From NCBI GenBank assembly GCA_047967505.1, contig CM106539.1: a DNA stretch of 64,000 nucleotides; one strand, written 5' to 3'. Positions within the stretch are counted from its first letter, which is position 1, and each line of letters opens with the position of its first letter. Below are positions 1 to 10,656 of the stretch, one piece after another. The stretch is from Dipteris shenzhenensis (lineage: Eukaryota; Polypodiophyta; Polypodiopsida; Gleicheniales). The translations under genes and the position numbers were made by a program. Below the pieces are notes generated by a model. It was not told where the DNA came from, did not search any database, and was given only the letters and a program-made list of their open reading frames with translations.

Positions 1-2014
1 AATGCATTGACTGCAATCGAATATGCTAAGTATTCGCATCAGGATGTGCTCATATTGCAGGTAGAAATTACTAAAGCATTTGACACTGTTCAATGGGATT
101 TTATCTTCTATGCCATTGCGACCCATCCCCTCTTGACATATCTTGATCATCTTACAAACACAGGACAGATGGCTGGTCTTAAAATCCCTGGGGCTGCATC
201 TTTTTTGGCACAGGCATATGCTGATGATTCCTTCTTTATGCCACAGAACTCTCCTCGGGAAGTTCGCATGCTTATGACCACACTATCATTGTATGGATTA
301 GCAGCGGGATTGCATGTCAATTTTGACAAATCTAAATTGCTTCCCCTAAAACAATGTGACTGGCATTCTGTTCTCTGGCCAGGTCAGATAGTGCATTCCA
401 AAGATGTTGTCAGGCATTTGGGATATCCTATAGGCTGGCATATCACCAGGAAGCAGCAGTTAAAATGGATCTTCCAAAGACTTCAACATAAACTGGAATA
501 TTGGAAAATCTCTACTTGGCCACTTCATGTCAGGCTCAGAATAGTACAGTCTATTGTAATGTCCTATGTTCAGTTTTTTTTGCCTTTGCTACACTGGTCC
601 TCCAGAGATATTTCGGCCTTTATGTCTCAAGCTATGGAGCTGTTATGGAGGACAAAAACTGCAGTGAAAGCATTGAGACTGATGAAGATGGAAATGGTGT
701 GCTCTCCTAGAATGCATGGTGGACTTAATGTTCTCAATATAAGATATCATGTACTAGCAAGGAAGGTGACTCTGCTCCATACTTTCTTCCATCAACAACA
801 GCCATGGACTTGCATGTTAGCATCCATGTGTGTCAACATGAGGACACCTGCTTATGGCCATTGGACTACTGATCCTTGGGAGGTTGTCATTGGGAGATTT
901 GTGGGGAAGCTAACCGGCTGTCCTTTCTCTACTGCTCTGATACTTGATTGGAAACAGGTACTTTCTCAGGTCAAATGGGCTCCCGAAAACTGTTCGGGGA
1001 CAAATTCAATGAGGAAAGAAAGTATTCATTGGAGTGCCATCTTTGACATTCCACTTGCTTTACAAGAACCTGTTAGGGCATATAATCTCATGAAATTGGG
1101 AATTAGATACATCAATGATGTGGTAGATGATCAGGGCTATGTCTTATCTTTCCCTCAGGCCACCGCTTCCTATGCATTGGGAATGCATCACAGGTCGATA
1201 TGGAAGAAAATTGCTGATTTGCTACTTCCTTTTCTACCTATTCCTCCTGTGGCTGACACAGACAGGCTTATGGATTGGCAATTGCAACCCTCTGCTACAT
1301 GCTCTCATCCTGTTCCTCTGCCTGCCTTGACTTCTATCCAAGCCTACAGGCTTCTTCAGCCTGCTCCATGGATTCAGCAATATGCTAATGCGCTGTGGTA
1401 TATCAGGAAGCCCCTCTCATGGTGGCGGAAGAATCTCCGGATATTGTGGAAGTGTAAAATGCCTTTGAAACAAAGACTTTTTCTTTGGAGATGCATGACT
1501 GGCACATGGTCAGTGGGAATCACACTTGCCAAACGTCACATTGCACCATCCATATGTTTACGATGTCAGGCTCCTTCAGAGACTGTCCCTCATTTGCTAT
1601 GGCACTGCCCGGGTTCTAGGAAGCTCCTTGGGAGAATTTCAGATCATCTTCGACTTCGTTTCCCGAGTCACAGATTTGGGAAACATTTTTGGTTATTTGG
1701 CAGATTTATGAGGTCTTTGTCTCAATACTCACTATTTCTCTCATGGGTGAGATATTGGGCTCTTTGGACAATCTGGAGTGAGCATAATTTGGCATACTTG
1801 GGTCGGCAGATTCAAAAGTCATATGAATCATTCCGAGCATCATTGCGGCAATCTTTATATGATGCCTGCCATGAGGGTGATATACATGCTTCTTGCATAG
1901 AGCTTTTCTTTTTATGTTTCTGATCTCTGGGATATTCTCCATTTTGGAGACTTCCCATCTTGTAAGTTTATGAGAATATAAATATACTGCACTGGATTCT
2001 ACTAAAAAAAAAAG
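1..2014 (+). mobile_element. LINE (non-LTR) 3' portion with poly(A) tail
   Basis: This is the 3' part of a LINE, cut off by the left edge. It carries the reverse transcriptase C-terminal half, a zf-RVT domain, about 80 bp of 3' UTR and a run of ten A at 2005-2014. The A run marks the 3' end left by target-primed reverse transcription. A GT/GA microsatellite follows immediately. Confidence 0.85.
7..1923 (+). CDS. LINE reverse transcriptase, partial, with zf-RVT domain
   Basis: A long open frame of 638 codons. Near its start, AFDTVQWDF is the RT palm motif carrying the first catalytic Asp. QAYADDSFFM (about residue 70) is the YADD motif with the catalytic Asp pair. Between them only about 45 residues remain where LINE RTs usually have over 100, so the segment with the RQGCPLSP-type motif has been deleted. 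Downstream come the thumb region (SPRMHGGLNVLNI) and, near residue 520, a zf-RVT zinc finger (CLRC...PHLLWHC). The frame has no stop, so decay is slight, but the internal deletion means the RT is unlikely to be active. The annotated Met is only the first in the window; the true protein starts upstream. Confidence 0.85.
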   Translation: MTAIEYAKYSHQDVLILQVEITKAFDTVQWDFIFYAIATHPLLTYLDHLTNTGQMAGLKIPGAASFLAQAYADDSFFMPQNSPREVRMLMTTLSLYGLAAGLHVNFDKSKLLPLKQCDWHSVLWPGQIVHSKDVVRHLGYPIGWHITRKQQLKWIFQRLQHKLEYWKISTWPLHVRLRIVQSIVMSYVQFFLPLLHWSSRDISAFMSQAMELLWRTKTAVKALRLMKMEMVCSPRMHGGLNVLNIRYHVLARKVTLLHTFFHQQQPWTCMLASMCVNMRTPAYGHWTTDPWEVVIGRFVGKLTGCPFSTALILDWKQVLSQVKWAPENCSGTNSMRKESIHWSAIFDIPLALQEPVRAYNLMKLGIRYINDVVDDQGYVLSFPQATASYALGMHHRSIWKKIADLLLPFLPIPPVADTDRLMDWQLQPSATCSHPVPLPALTSIQAYRLLQPAPWIQQYANALWYIRKPLSWWRKNLRILWKCKMPLKQRLFLWRCMTGTWSVGITLAKRHIAPSICLRCQAPSETVPHLLWHCPGSRKLLGRISDHLRLRFPSHRFGKHFWLFGRFMRSLSQYSLFLSWVRYWALWTIWSEHNLAYLGRQIQKSYESFRASLRQSLYDACHEGDIHASCIELFFLCF

Positions 2015-2080
2015 TGTGTGTGAGTGTGTGTGTGTAGAGAGAGAGAGAGAGACGGACAAACACACACACACACACACAAA
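2015..2080. repeat. Compound microsatellite GT/GA/CA
   Basis: A (GT)n block with one interruption, then (AG)n, a short unique piece and (CA)n. The GT and CA arms are mutually complementary and could pair as a hairpin. It lies directly after the LINE poly(A) tail. Confidence 0.9.
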
Positions 2081-2818
2081 AGCATATTGATATTTGCAGA
2101 AGGCTAAAGAGAATATGAAACCAAATCAGAGTTGAATCATGCAAAAAGCACATTTGATAGGGGATCTACATGTGTCTGGCACCACTTTAAAAATCTAATG
2201 TCAAAACTAGAAGTGGAACCATCAATAACTCCATCTATGTTTAGGGAGTGATTCTTGCCATGTGTCATCCATCAATAATTTGAGCCTCCATGCGGACCCG
2301 GAGTGGGGTATCAATAGGAGCCCTAGTGCCTCTAGCACGTGTTCGAGGCCTATCGTCATCACCCCCTATCGTGGATCACCTCTAGTCAATCTAGATCCCA
2401 ACCTGTGCAAAAGTCTATGATTTCCTACTATCACGGACCATGTCTAATGTCATGCTCTATGAAAGGGAGATATTGAGAGAGAAGAACAAAACATCCTCAC
2501 CAAACTTGCTTATTGGCAGGTCATGACGTTCAGCTAATGCAAGTATTACTTAACAAAAGTGGTTAATATGCATCTCACATCTCGTCCTACCATCTATCAC
2601 ATGTTTGTTCCACTACTACTTATGGCCTTGTTGACTATTATCAATGGCATTGTTGAAATTATGTAAGTAAAATTGCGCCTTCTTAATGAAATTTCAATTG
2701 AGATATGGATGTGTATGCGTGCGTGCATGCGTGTGTGTGCGCGCGTGTGTGTTCAATCAATTCTGGTTGCATATATCCAGTTATATTTGCCCTTGATGAC
2801 ATTTGCCAAGTAGAACAT
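2081..2818. other. Unassigned spacer with a TG-rich tract
   Basis: No coding potential recognised on either strand. A degenerate TG/CG alternating tract at about 2698-2752 (tgcgtgcgtgcatgcg type) is the only structure seen. Confidence 0.6.
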
Positions 2819-3557
2819 CTCGTTTTTTAGGTCTAATATCATGGAGCTTTTCTGGCGATCAACTTGCCGAAGAGCTCTTAGGCTACTTTCAGTGGATCAA
2901 CTTTGCTCACCTAAAACGAATGGGGGACTCAATATCCTCAATATTCATATGCATATTCTTGCACATAAGGTGAAAATGTTGCAGTTCATGCAAGGTGATC
3001 AACCATGGATATTTATGATGCCACATTTGATTTTACACTTATCTTTTGCGGCTTTTAGTAATTGGCAGCCCTCCCACTAGGACTTTCTCTTGGGACACGT
3101 TGATAACAGAGTAAAGGGATGCCCTTTTGCCTCTTGTATGCTTTCTGATTGGAAGCACATACTCTCCCATCTTAGATGGAATAACAGGGATACTCTTGCG
3201 TGCTAAGACCCTTCATTTATCAAAGGTGTTCACACCTCCATTGGCTTTGCAAGAACCTTGCTGCTCTTATGTTCCTTGGTCCAAAGGAACTTGTCATGTA
3301 GATGATGTGCTTGATGGGGCTAGTATGATCATCTCCTTTCTTGCAAATGTCAAATAGAATGCTTTGGGACAGCAGTATAGGCCTCTTTGGTCTTTACTGT
3401 CATAGATGCTACATCATTTTCTACCGCCCCAAAGACTCGGTTCTTCAATCGAATGATCATGTTTGCCGTAAACTACAACTGGCAAATATCATGGCTGCAC
3501 CTGTATATAAGGTTTTGCTGCCTACCCCTTGATTTCTCTTCATGCCAACTACATCTT
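2819..3557 (+). pseudogene. Second LINE copy, decayed, left half
   Basis: Translation in shifting frames parallels the LINE at 630-1370: MELFWRS, LCSPKTNGGLNILNI, HILAHKVKML, DQPW, CPFAS, PLALQEP and VDDVLDG each match the first copy in order. Several stops and frameshifts separate them (about 2841-3080, 3127-3357, 3341-3532). The copy lacks the RT active site and is a dead fragment. It stops abruptly at 3557, where Copia-A was inserted, and resumes at 12135. Confidence 0.8.
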
Positions 3558-3763
3558 TGTTAGCCCTTAACCCTGATATATGCCTCTTAGGTCAGGTCAA
3601 CTCATAGAGTTGACTTCACTAGTCAACCATATGGTTTACTTGGGGGCCTGTTGGCCACCCCTTTGTACTTTCTCATTACCCATTTGCAAGTACTCTCGTT
3701 TTCCCTCAGCTGTTGTCTACTCCTTGCATTCCTTTTGCACTCCATTGCTCCCCGCACCCACCA
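3558..3763 (+). repeat. Copia-A 5' LTR
   Basis: 206 bp starting TGTTAGCCC and ending CACCCACCA. It matches 11928-12134 along its length with roughly 30 differences. Confidence 0.9.
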
Positions 3764-3764
3764 A

Positions 3765-3776
3765 TGGTATCAGAGA
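3765..3776 (+). promoter_or_regulatory. Copia-A primer-binding site
   Basis: TGGTATCAGAGA lies one base after the 5' LTR. It matches the plant initiator tRNA-Met primer site at 11 of 12 positions and sets the LTR boundary. Confidence 0.9.
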
Positions 3777-4715
3777 ACGATCTCTTACTCCTACCTGCCT
3801 GCCCCCATGCTCATTACTCAGCCTCCCATTGCTCCTGCCTGTCATTTTGCTCCAATTCAATCAGGTGCCTCATTTCGTCACCAGAAACCTATTTTTGAAG
3901 CACGGATTGTATCTGACGTGTGCTTAGGCACACAAGACTAGCTTTGATAGCCTAGGGAGGCTAGTGGCTAGTAGGCAGGCAATTCTTAGGTTGGGTTGCA
4001 AGGGCAATGGACGAGTTCGGGTTCCAACTATTTTCAACAGCACTGGGTCAGAGCCTATATAAGGGACCCAGGGGTTCAGTTTTCATTCACGCAAGTCAGA
4101 GCAAGTCTAGCTCTTCCTTACTAATGGTCTAGATCCTGGATCGTGTTGCAGACGTGCACCTGCTTTCTCATGTAGCCCGGATTCCCAGCGCAGTCCTGAG
4201 GCTCTATGGGCACCTTCTGGTGGTATGGGATGCCAAGAGCTTGTGGACGATCCAGATGTTCGTGTCAGCAGCCCAACCTGTCACTCGGGGGATGCTCGGA
4301 TTCTACAAGTCTTGGACCTGTGAGCATCACGGTTGGGTAGTGAGTATGCCTGCACCTCTCTTTGTGGTTCTATGATCGGTGGTTTGTGCTTGTGTGCAGG
4401 TCAAGCTTAGTTGCTGCTCAAAGGGCATACAAGTCACCGTTGATTGCGCGTACAATTTGTTGCTGGTTGGCTGTTTGCTTTACTGTTTGGCTGGGGTCTT
4501 GGAGTTTGCCAAATCCTAGGCTGGTTCATCGGCAAAGGGCACGACTTGGCGCAGTTATTCCAACATGGTTTCCAAGGATTCGACCAGCCTGGTGATTGTT
4601 CAACAGTTCACTTTTACTATGTGTGCCAGAACATCTCTCCTTATTCCGAATTTCTCCCAAGTCTTGCAGTTCACAGCCTTTTTTCCTTTTCGGTATTCCT
4701 TTATTGGTTTCTCTC

Positions 4716-6007
4716 ATGGCTGATGGAAGCAACCTCCTTAAGGCGGATCAGAACGTAAATAATTCCAATCAACCATCCCCTATGTCTCAACAGGATATGA
4801 AAACGGACAACTATGATGTTTATGAGGATCTGGTTACAAAAGACGCCTTCAACCAATTCCTCACAGGATTGGATGGAAAGTTTGTGCTCCTAAATTCGAA
4901 CCATGACCAGTTGTTCCAGCAAATTGTTGCCATGCAGTCATAGCTTCAAGGGTTGACCCACATGGATGCGATGGCTTCCGTTCTCGGGCCAAGTATTACC
5001 CCAGCGCAATTCTCGGAGAAAAAGAAGGATCGGAAGAAAGAGGTGGTGGATACTTGGCTGCATAAATGGCAGGTCCCCTTCAATTTTCACCCCTACAAGA
5101 CAAGCGCATACAGTTAGCAGTTGGATACCTAGCCGGGAAGGCTAGATCTACTCTGGTGGAAGGAATCAAGGCCTCTGGTCAGAGTTCGAAGAAGCCTTTC
5201 GAACTAACCTTTCGAACTGAGTTTCTTAAAGAGGAAGATGATTATGACATCGTGGCCAAGTTTAAGGCCTTGGATATGACCAAACAGAGCCTCACTTTCA
5301 TGACCTATCTCCTGAAATTCTGTGACCTTCAGACCCCCACTACAAAGATGGATTCTGTGACCCTTTTGGGTTTCTTTGTGGCCAGCTTGCGCGATTCATA
5401 CACGTTGCAGGTTAAGAACAATAAGAGCTCAACCCTGAAGGGGGCCATACATTTCGCGCACATTTATGATGATACCATGGCCTCGACCAAGAAGTTGACT
5501 ACACCCGAGGCCCAGGGGAAGAACAAGAGAAAGTTCTTCAATGTAGCTACTAGCACCGGCGAAGTGAGGTCTTCTGATCCTCCTTCTCAAAAGAAGCAAA
5601 AATCCGCTAAGGGCAGCAAGGAGCAATTCCTCTATTCGCTTTGGCTTCGGAAGGAAGGGCGATGCTTCATTTGTGAGGAGCGAGGGCATACCTGGGCTGA
5701 TTTCCCAAAGAGGTCCGGAGCCTCACAGGGACCTACACCGAAGATCAAAGGACCACCTACGAAGTCAAAGACAGCCGCTCAGAGTACTTTGACAGGTATT
5801 TGTGTCAATGTCCTCACCCGCCCTCATTCTTGTGATTGTTCTTTTAATAATTCATTGTTTGGCCCCCATGATCTCTACCGGGCTTATGGTGAGATGCAAG
5901 GGACACGGATTCATATTCTTTTTTATTCAGGTAGTTCTCACAACTTTGTTAACCACAAACTTGTGCAAAAGCTACAACTCATTACGACGCTTAGTGATCA
6001 CACCTAA
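4716..6007 (+). pseudogene. Gypsy-A gag and protease, degraded
   Basis: ATG at 4716 (MADGSNLL...) opens the gag. An in-frame stop at 4941 and a frameshift near 5065 break it, after which a long frame runs from 5066 to 6007. That frame holds the retrotransposon gag domain, a Lys-rich linker and a zinc knuckle CFICEERGHTWADF. In the knuckle the last Cys is replaced by Phe, where family members have DCP. Near its end, LFYSGSSHNFV corresponds to the aspartic protease motif (usually a DSGSSHNF form), with the catalytic Asp changed to Tyr. Both key residues are thus lost. Confidence 0.85.
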
Positions 6008-6479
6008 GCGGTGCATTTTCTAGTTGGGAAGCAGTTTTGAGATCGCAAGGTGGATCGACTTCCCGTCCAGATTCAAGCCTACAAAGATATTTTGGAATGC
6101 TATGTTATGCACTTGGATTATCTAGAGTTGTTGGGCATTGAATGGTTAAGACCCATCATGTCCAATTTGATTGGAAAGCTCATACTCTTTCTCTTTTGTA
6201 CGGGGACACCCGACTTTTGATACAGTGTAATGATATACATCCCTCCGAGGGACCTCTTGTAAATGCGATTGAAGTTCGAAATATATTACAAACAACTTCT
6301 TATGATGTGTTTCGATTCCATTTTCTTCATCTGTATCTGTGTCTAATGCAAGTGTGGTTGAACATATTAAATTAAAGAAGTCGTTGAATGATTTTAGTGA
6401 TGTATTTCCTGAACAATTGCCGGTAGGCTTGCCTCCAGAATGAGCAATAGACCATTGCATAGATTTAGTCCTTAGTTCT

Positions 6480-7380
6480 CAGCCTATAAGTATACTGCCT
6501 TATAGGATGAGCCAAGTAGAGGAGGACGAGTTAGCTCAACAACTTCAAGAATACTTGAAGTTGGGGTATATACGCCCAAGCAAATTACCTTGAGGTGCTC
6601 CCGTTCTTCTGAGGAAGAAGCATGGAACCTGGAGAATGTGTGTGGATTTTAAAAGACTGAATAAAATCACGGTTAAGAATAAGTATCCTCTCCCTCGTGC
6701 TGATGACTTGATAGACAGATTAGCTGGAGCGAAATATTTCGCTAAGATCGACTTACGGATTGGCTACCACCAGATACGTATTTATGTTAAACATATAGAA
6801 AGGACAGCCTTTTGGACTAGGTATGGTCATTACAAGTTTCTCGTATTACCTTTGGATTGACCAATGCTCTCGGGACTTTCCAACAGATGATGAATGACTT
6901 GTTCCAAGAGTTCTTGGGCAAGTTTGTTGTTGTGTTCTTGGATGATATCTTAGTTTACATCAGGACTTTAGAGGATCATATTGGTCATCTTAGGATCGTC
7001 TTAATTGTATTAAGACAGAATAAGCTGTATGCTAAGATCAATAAACGCGTTTTCTTCATGAAACAAATCATTTACTAAGGACACAAGATTACTCGCGAAG
7101 GTGTTAGAATTTATGAAGATCGAATTCAAAAGGTTTGACTTGGTCTACACAACCTATTACTTGGAATATAGAGTTGAACAAGGCTTTCGATACTTTGAAA
7201 AACTGTATCAAGAGTGCGCTTGTTCTAGCCGGCTGAGTTGATGTAGGATTTTGATTTTGAGATTAGGTATAGGAAAGGTTCTTTGAATAGTGTTGTTGAT
7301 GCCCTAAGTCAGATTAAGATGGTGAATGCTTTATCATTTACCGAGATATCCTCTGACCTATTTCAATACTTGAGAGCGCT
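6480..7380 (+). pseudogene. Gypsy-A reverse transcriptase and RNase H remnant
   Basis: The frame at 6636-6860 carries [19 protein letters not shown] and [12 protein letters not shown], classic Gypsy RT motifs; the latter holds the first catalytic Asp. After a stop and frameshift near 6858, the frame at 6857-7078 gives FLDDILVY, the catalytic Asp pair. The thumb and most of RNase H are missing. Only a stretch near 7240-7310 reading IRYRKGSLNSVVDAL recalls the RNase H C-terminus. Stops at several points make it inactive. Confidence 0.85.
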
Positions 7381-7619
7381 TTGCGCGAATATAGTCATTT
7401 CAGTCATTATTGGCAGAAGGTCCAATATGGTACCCGTATGATTGACGAAGACTCACGGATTGTGCCACCTATGGTTCAAGTGCCGAGAGGTCAGTGGATG
7501 ATTCGGAATGGCTTGAATGTTCCGGAACGAAAAAATTTGTGTACCAAATGTGTCGGATCTTTGATCAGGATTCTTCAAGAATGTCATGACACCCTCCTCT
7601 ACACACGACTCTATCTCTT

Positions 7620-8120
7620 GTGAAACATAGTTTTTACTAGCCTAATATGAGAGAATTTATTCAGGACTATGTGATAGGTTGCCATACTTGTCAAGTGACC
7701 AAGGCAGAACGCCTTAGAAGCGCAGGGTTGCTACAACCCTTGGACATTCCTGATAATAAGTGGGAAAGTATTTCCATGGATTTTATTATGGGATTGCCAC
7801 GAACTCCATATGGGTTATCATAGACCACTGGACAAAGATGGGTACATTTATACCTACTAGATCCACAGTCACAGCGACTCAGTCAGCTCAACAATTGGTT
7901 GACCAATTGTTTCATCGGTATGGGTTTCCGGCTGACATAGTCAGTGATCGGGACTCCAAGCTTACAAGTGAATTCTGGATGCTTGTCTTTGACAAGTTAG
8001 TTGAGTTCCTCTAAACATGCACAATCTAATGGTCAGACGGAAGTTGTAAATCAACTTCTAGAGGATATGCTTCGCACATCTGTTTCCAAGAGGCAATCAT
8101 CATAGGAAGATTACTTGCCC
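7620..8120 (+). pseudogene. Gypsy-A integrase, truncated
   Basis: The zinc-binding CHTCQ part lies at about 7675, followed by WESISMDFIMGLP (7760-7800). After a frameshift the core continues as IIDHWTKM (first catalytic Asp) and DIVSDRDSKLTSEFW (second Asp). A further shift leads to SNGQTEVVNQ with the catalytic Glu near 8040. The C-terminal domain is absent. The reading is lost at about 8120, where Copia sequence begins. Confidence 0.85.
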
Positions 8121-10043
8121 ACGGTTGAAAAAATAGCAAGCACTGTAATTACTGTAGGAAGCCAAGTCATGACATCCCTAAATGTCGCAAGCGCCTAGCT
8201 TTAGAGAAGACAAAACAGCAAACAAATCTTGCTCTCACAAAATCCTATGCTCCCCTTGAACATGCTCGTAAGGCAGTGAACATTGCTCATGATGAGTGGG
8301 CACCTGTTGTGACATGCCAATATCATCCAGCAAAGCATGCTATAGCCTTATCTGTCTCAGATTCTGAGTCAGATTGGTGCTTCTAAGCATAGTAGTTCCT
8401 GCAAATCTCTCTTTCAGTCTTTAAGGGCTGCACCACATGGTGGCACAATGACATGTGCCAACAATGCATCTTATCCCGTGAAAGAGATTGGCCAAGTCAA
8501 AGTCACCTCAATAACAAGGGATACAGTTTTACTTTTGGAACTGTTATATGTGCCACATATCAGAAAGAACCCCATTTCTATCTGAGCCATCTCCTTGAAT
8601 TGTTTTGGAGTTCTTTTTAATGGTTATCGTTGTGCCGCGTATGACAACCCGTATGATGACCATATAGTACTTACTACATTACTTCCCAGTGGGCTGTATC
8701 ACCTTGATGTTTATGAAAAGAAGCCAGCTATTGAGGCAAACTTGGTGTCAGAATCTGTAATTTCATATTCTCACTTCTGGCATGAGAGATTGGACACAAG
8801 AGTCTAGTGAAAATGCACTCAAAGGATATGGTGGTTGTATTCCCACCCATGCATGCACCTGCTAAACATGTTTGTGAGGGCTGCTTATTGGGCAAAATGC
8901 ACAAGTTCTCATTTCCAATGTATGCGGCTGTTGGTGCATCCAAAAAGTTGCATCTTGTACATAATGATGTATGCGGGCCGATGTGGACAGCATCATTTGG
9001 AGGCAACTTATACTTTTCCACAGTCGTGGATGACTTCACCAGGTTCACGTGGATTTAGGGCATGAAATCCAAGTCAGATGTATTCTCATGTTTTAGACAT
9101 TTTCTTGCCATGGCTGAAAATGAAAGTGGCAATAAACTCTTGACTCTCTCACTGACATGGGAGGTTGATACATGTCTCGTGAGTTTTCTGAATTTTTAGC
9201 AGCCCAGGTTATCATTCATCAGTGCACAATGCCATATACTCTGCAGCAGGATGGGCTTGTGGAGAGGAAAATTCCTACAAAGATGAAGATGAGCAGAGGC
9301 ATGCTGAAGGGCAGGTCTTTGCCGAACAAATTTTGGTTGGATGCCATTATGTGTTTCAACTCTGTACTCAATAGAGTACCCACCCAGGCATTGAAGACTA
9401 TCACACCCTGTGAGGCATGGACCGGCTGGAAGCCTGTTATTTCACATCTGCGGGTGTTTATGTCGCTGGCATATGCTCATGTTCCATCTCAGCTGAGGCA
9501 TAAGCTTGAGGACAAGCATCAAATGCATATTTATTGGCTGCATCTCAGAAAGCAAGGGATATCGGTTGTATCAACCTAGCACAGGCAAGGCTATCATCGG
9601 CGGGGATGATGTTTTTGCTGAGTCTTGGCTGGACTCCAAAAAACAACCATCTATTGAGGCCTCAGATGTCGTTGATTCTTTGCTGCCCCTCTTCCAATCA
9701 CCAACAGATTCAAAACAGCCAGTGCGGAGCACAATGTCACATGCTTCAAGCAACTCACATCCTTTTCTCGTTGCACTTGCTCAGCCTGATATGCCTCCAC
9801 TTGATCACCATGCTATTGAGCAAGGAGTTGAAGAGGAGTGGGCTGTCATTAGACAGCAAAAATCAGTGCCTCGTTGGCTTTTGGACACCCTCAGGGACAG
9901 CAAGCAGACTGAGCCTTTACTTGCACGCACTAGACATGCAAACAAACAAATGCATGGTAATTCCTTGGCTGTAGCTTTTGATTGCCACTACTTGTAATGA
10001 CGAGCCTCTATGTCAAAAGGATGCTTTTGACAGCAAAGAATGG

Positions 10044-10285
10044 ATGGATGCCATGAGAGCTGAACTTGAGTCCATTCATGCAAATGGCACTTGGGCGTTG
10101 TGTGACTTGCCTAGAGGAAAGCGTGCTAGAGGCACAAAATGGGTTTATAAGGTCAAATGAAACGATGGATGCCATGAGAGCTGAACTTGAGTCCATTCAT
10201 GCAAATGGCACTTGGGCGTTGTGTGACTTGCCTAGAGGAAAGCGTGCTAGAGGCACAAAATGGGTTTATAAGGTCAAACGAAACG
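10044..10285 (+). repeat. 121-bp tandem duplication inside Copia-A RT
   Basis: Units 10044-10164 and 10165-10285 are almost identical. They repeat the codons from MDAMRAEL to WVYKVK. The duplication disrupts the RT fingers. Confidence 0.95.
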
Positions 10286-10304
10286 CTGATGGCAATGTTG
10301 AACG

Positions 10305-10656
10305 CTTCAAAGCTTGCCTGGCTGCAAAGGGATATGCACAGCAACATGCCATTGACTTTCAGGAGACTTTTGCTCCCACCTCACGCATTACAACCATACA
10401 GTGTGTCATTGCTCTTACATCCCCCAGACATTGGGAGGTTCATTAGTTGGACATTAAGACCACCTTTCGTCATGGTGATGCTTCAAAGCTTGCCTAGCTG
10501 CAAAGGGATATGCACAGCAACATGGCATTGACTTTCAGGAGACTTTTGCTCCCACCTCACACATTACAACCATACAGTGTGTTGTTGCTCTTACATCCCC
10601 CAAACATTGGGAGGTTCATTAGTTGGACATTAAGACCACCTTTCGTCATGGTGATT
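10305..10656 (+). repeat. 176-bp tandem duplication inside Copia-A RT
   Basis: Units 10305-10480 and 10481-10656 differ by a handful of substitutions. Both cover the segment from the conserved Lys-Gly-Tyr-Ala region to the palm DIKTTF motif. Confidence 0.95.

Larger units (their letters stand above)
3919..8130 (+). mobile_element. Gypsy-A: Ty3/Gypsy 5' LTR region and gag-pol, 3'-truncated, inside Copia-A
   Basis: A Gypsy element lies within Copia-A. Its left part (about 3919-4550) looks like an LTR and leader, with a TATA box TATATAA at 4056. A weak tRNA-Asp-like primer site TGGCGCAGTT occurs at 4547. Gag, protease, RT, RNase H remnant and integrase follow in Gypsy order. The element stops just after the integrase catalytic Glu region at about 8110-8130 and runs straight into the Copia zinc knuckle. 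There is no second LTR. The left boundary is approximate. Confidence 0.75.

Noticed and set aside
1706-2153. Minus-strand open frames across the LINE 3' end
   Set aside because: They run through the GT/GA/CA microsatellite and antisense LINE sequence; composition artefacts.
4547-4556. TGGCGCAGTT as a tRNA-Asp primer-binding site for Gypsy-A
   Set aside because: Only the first part fits, and no LTR boundary supports it; mentioned as weak evidence but not listed as a feature.
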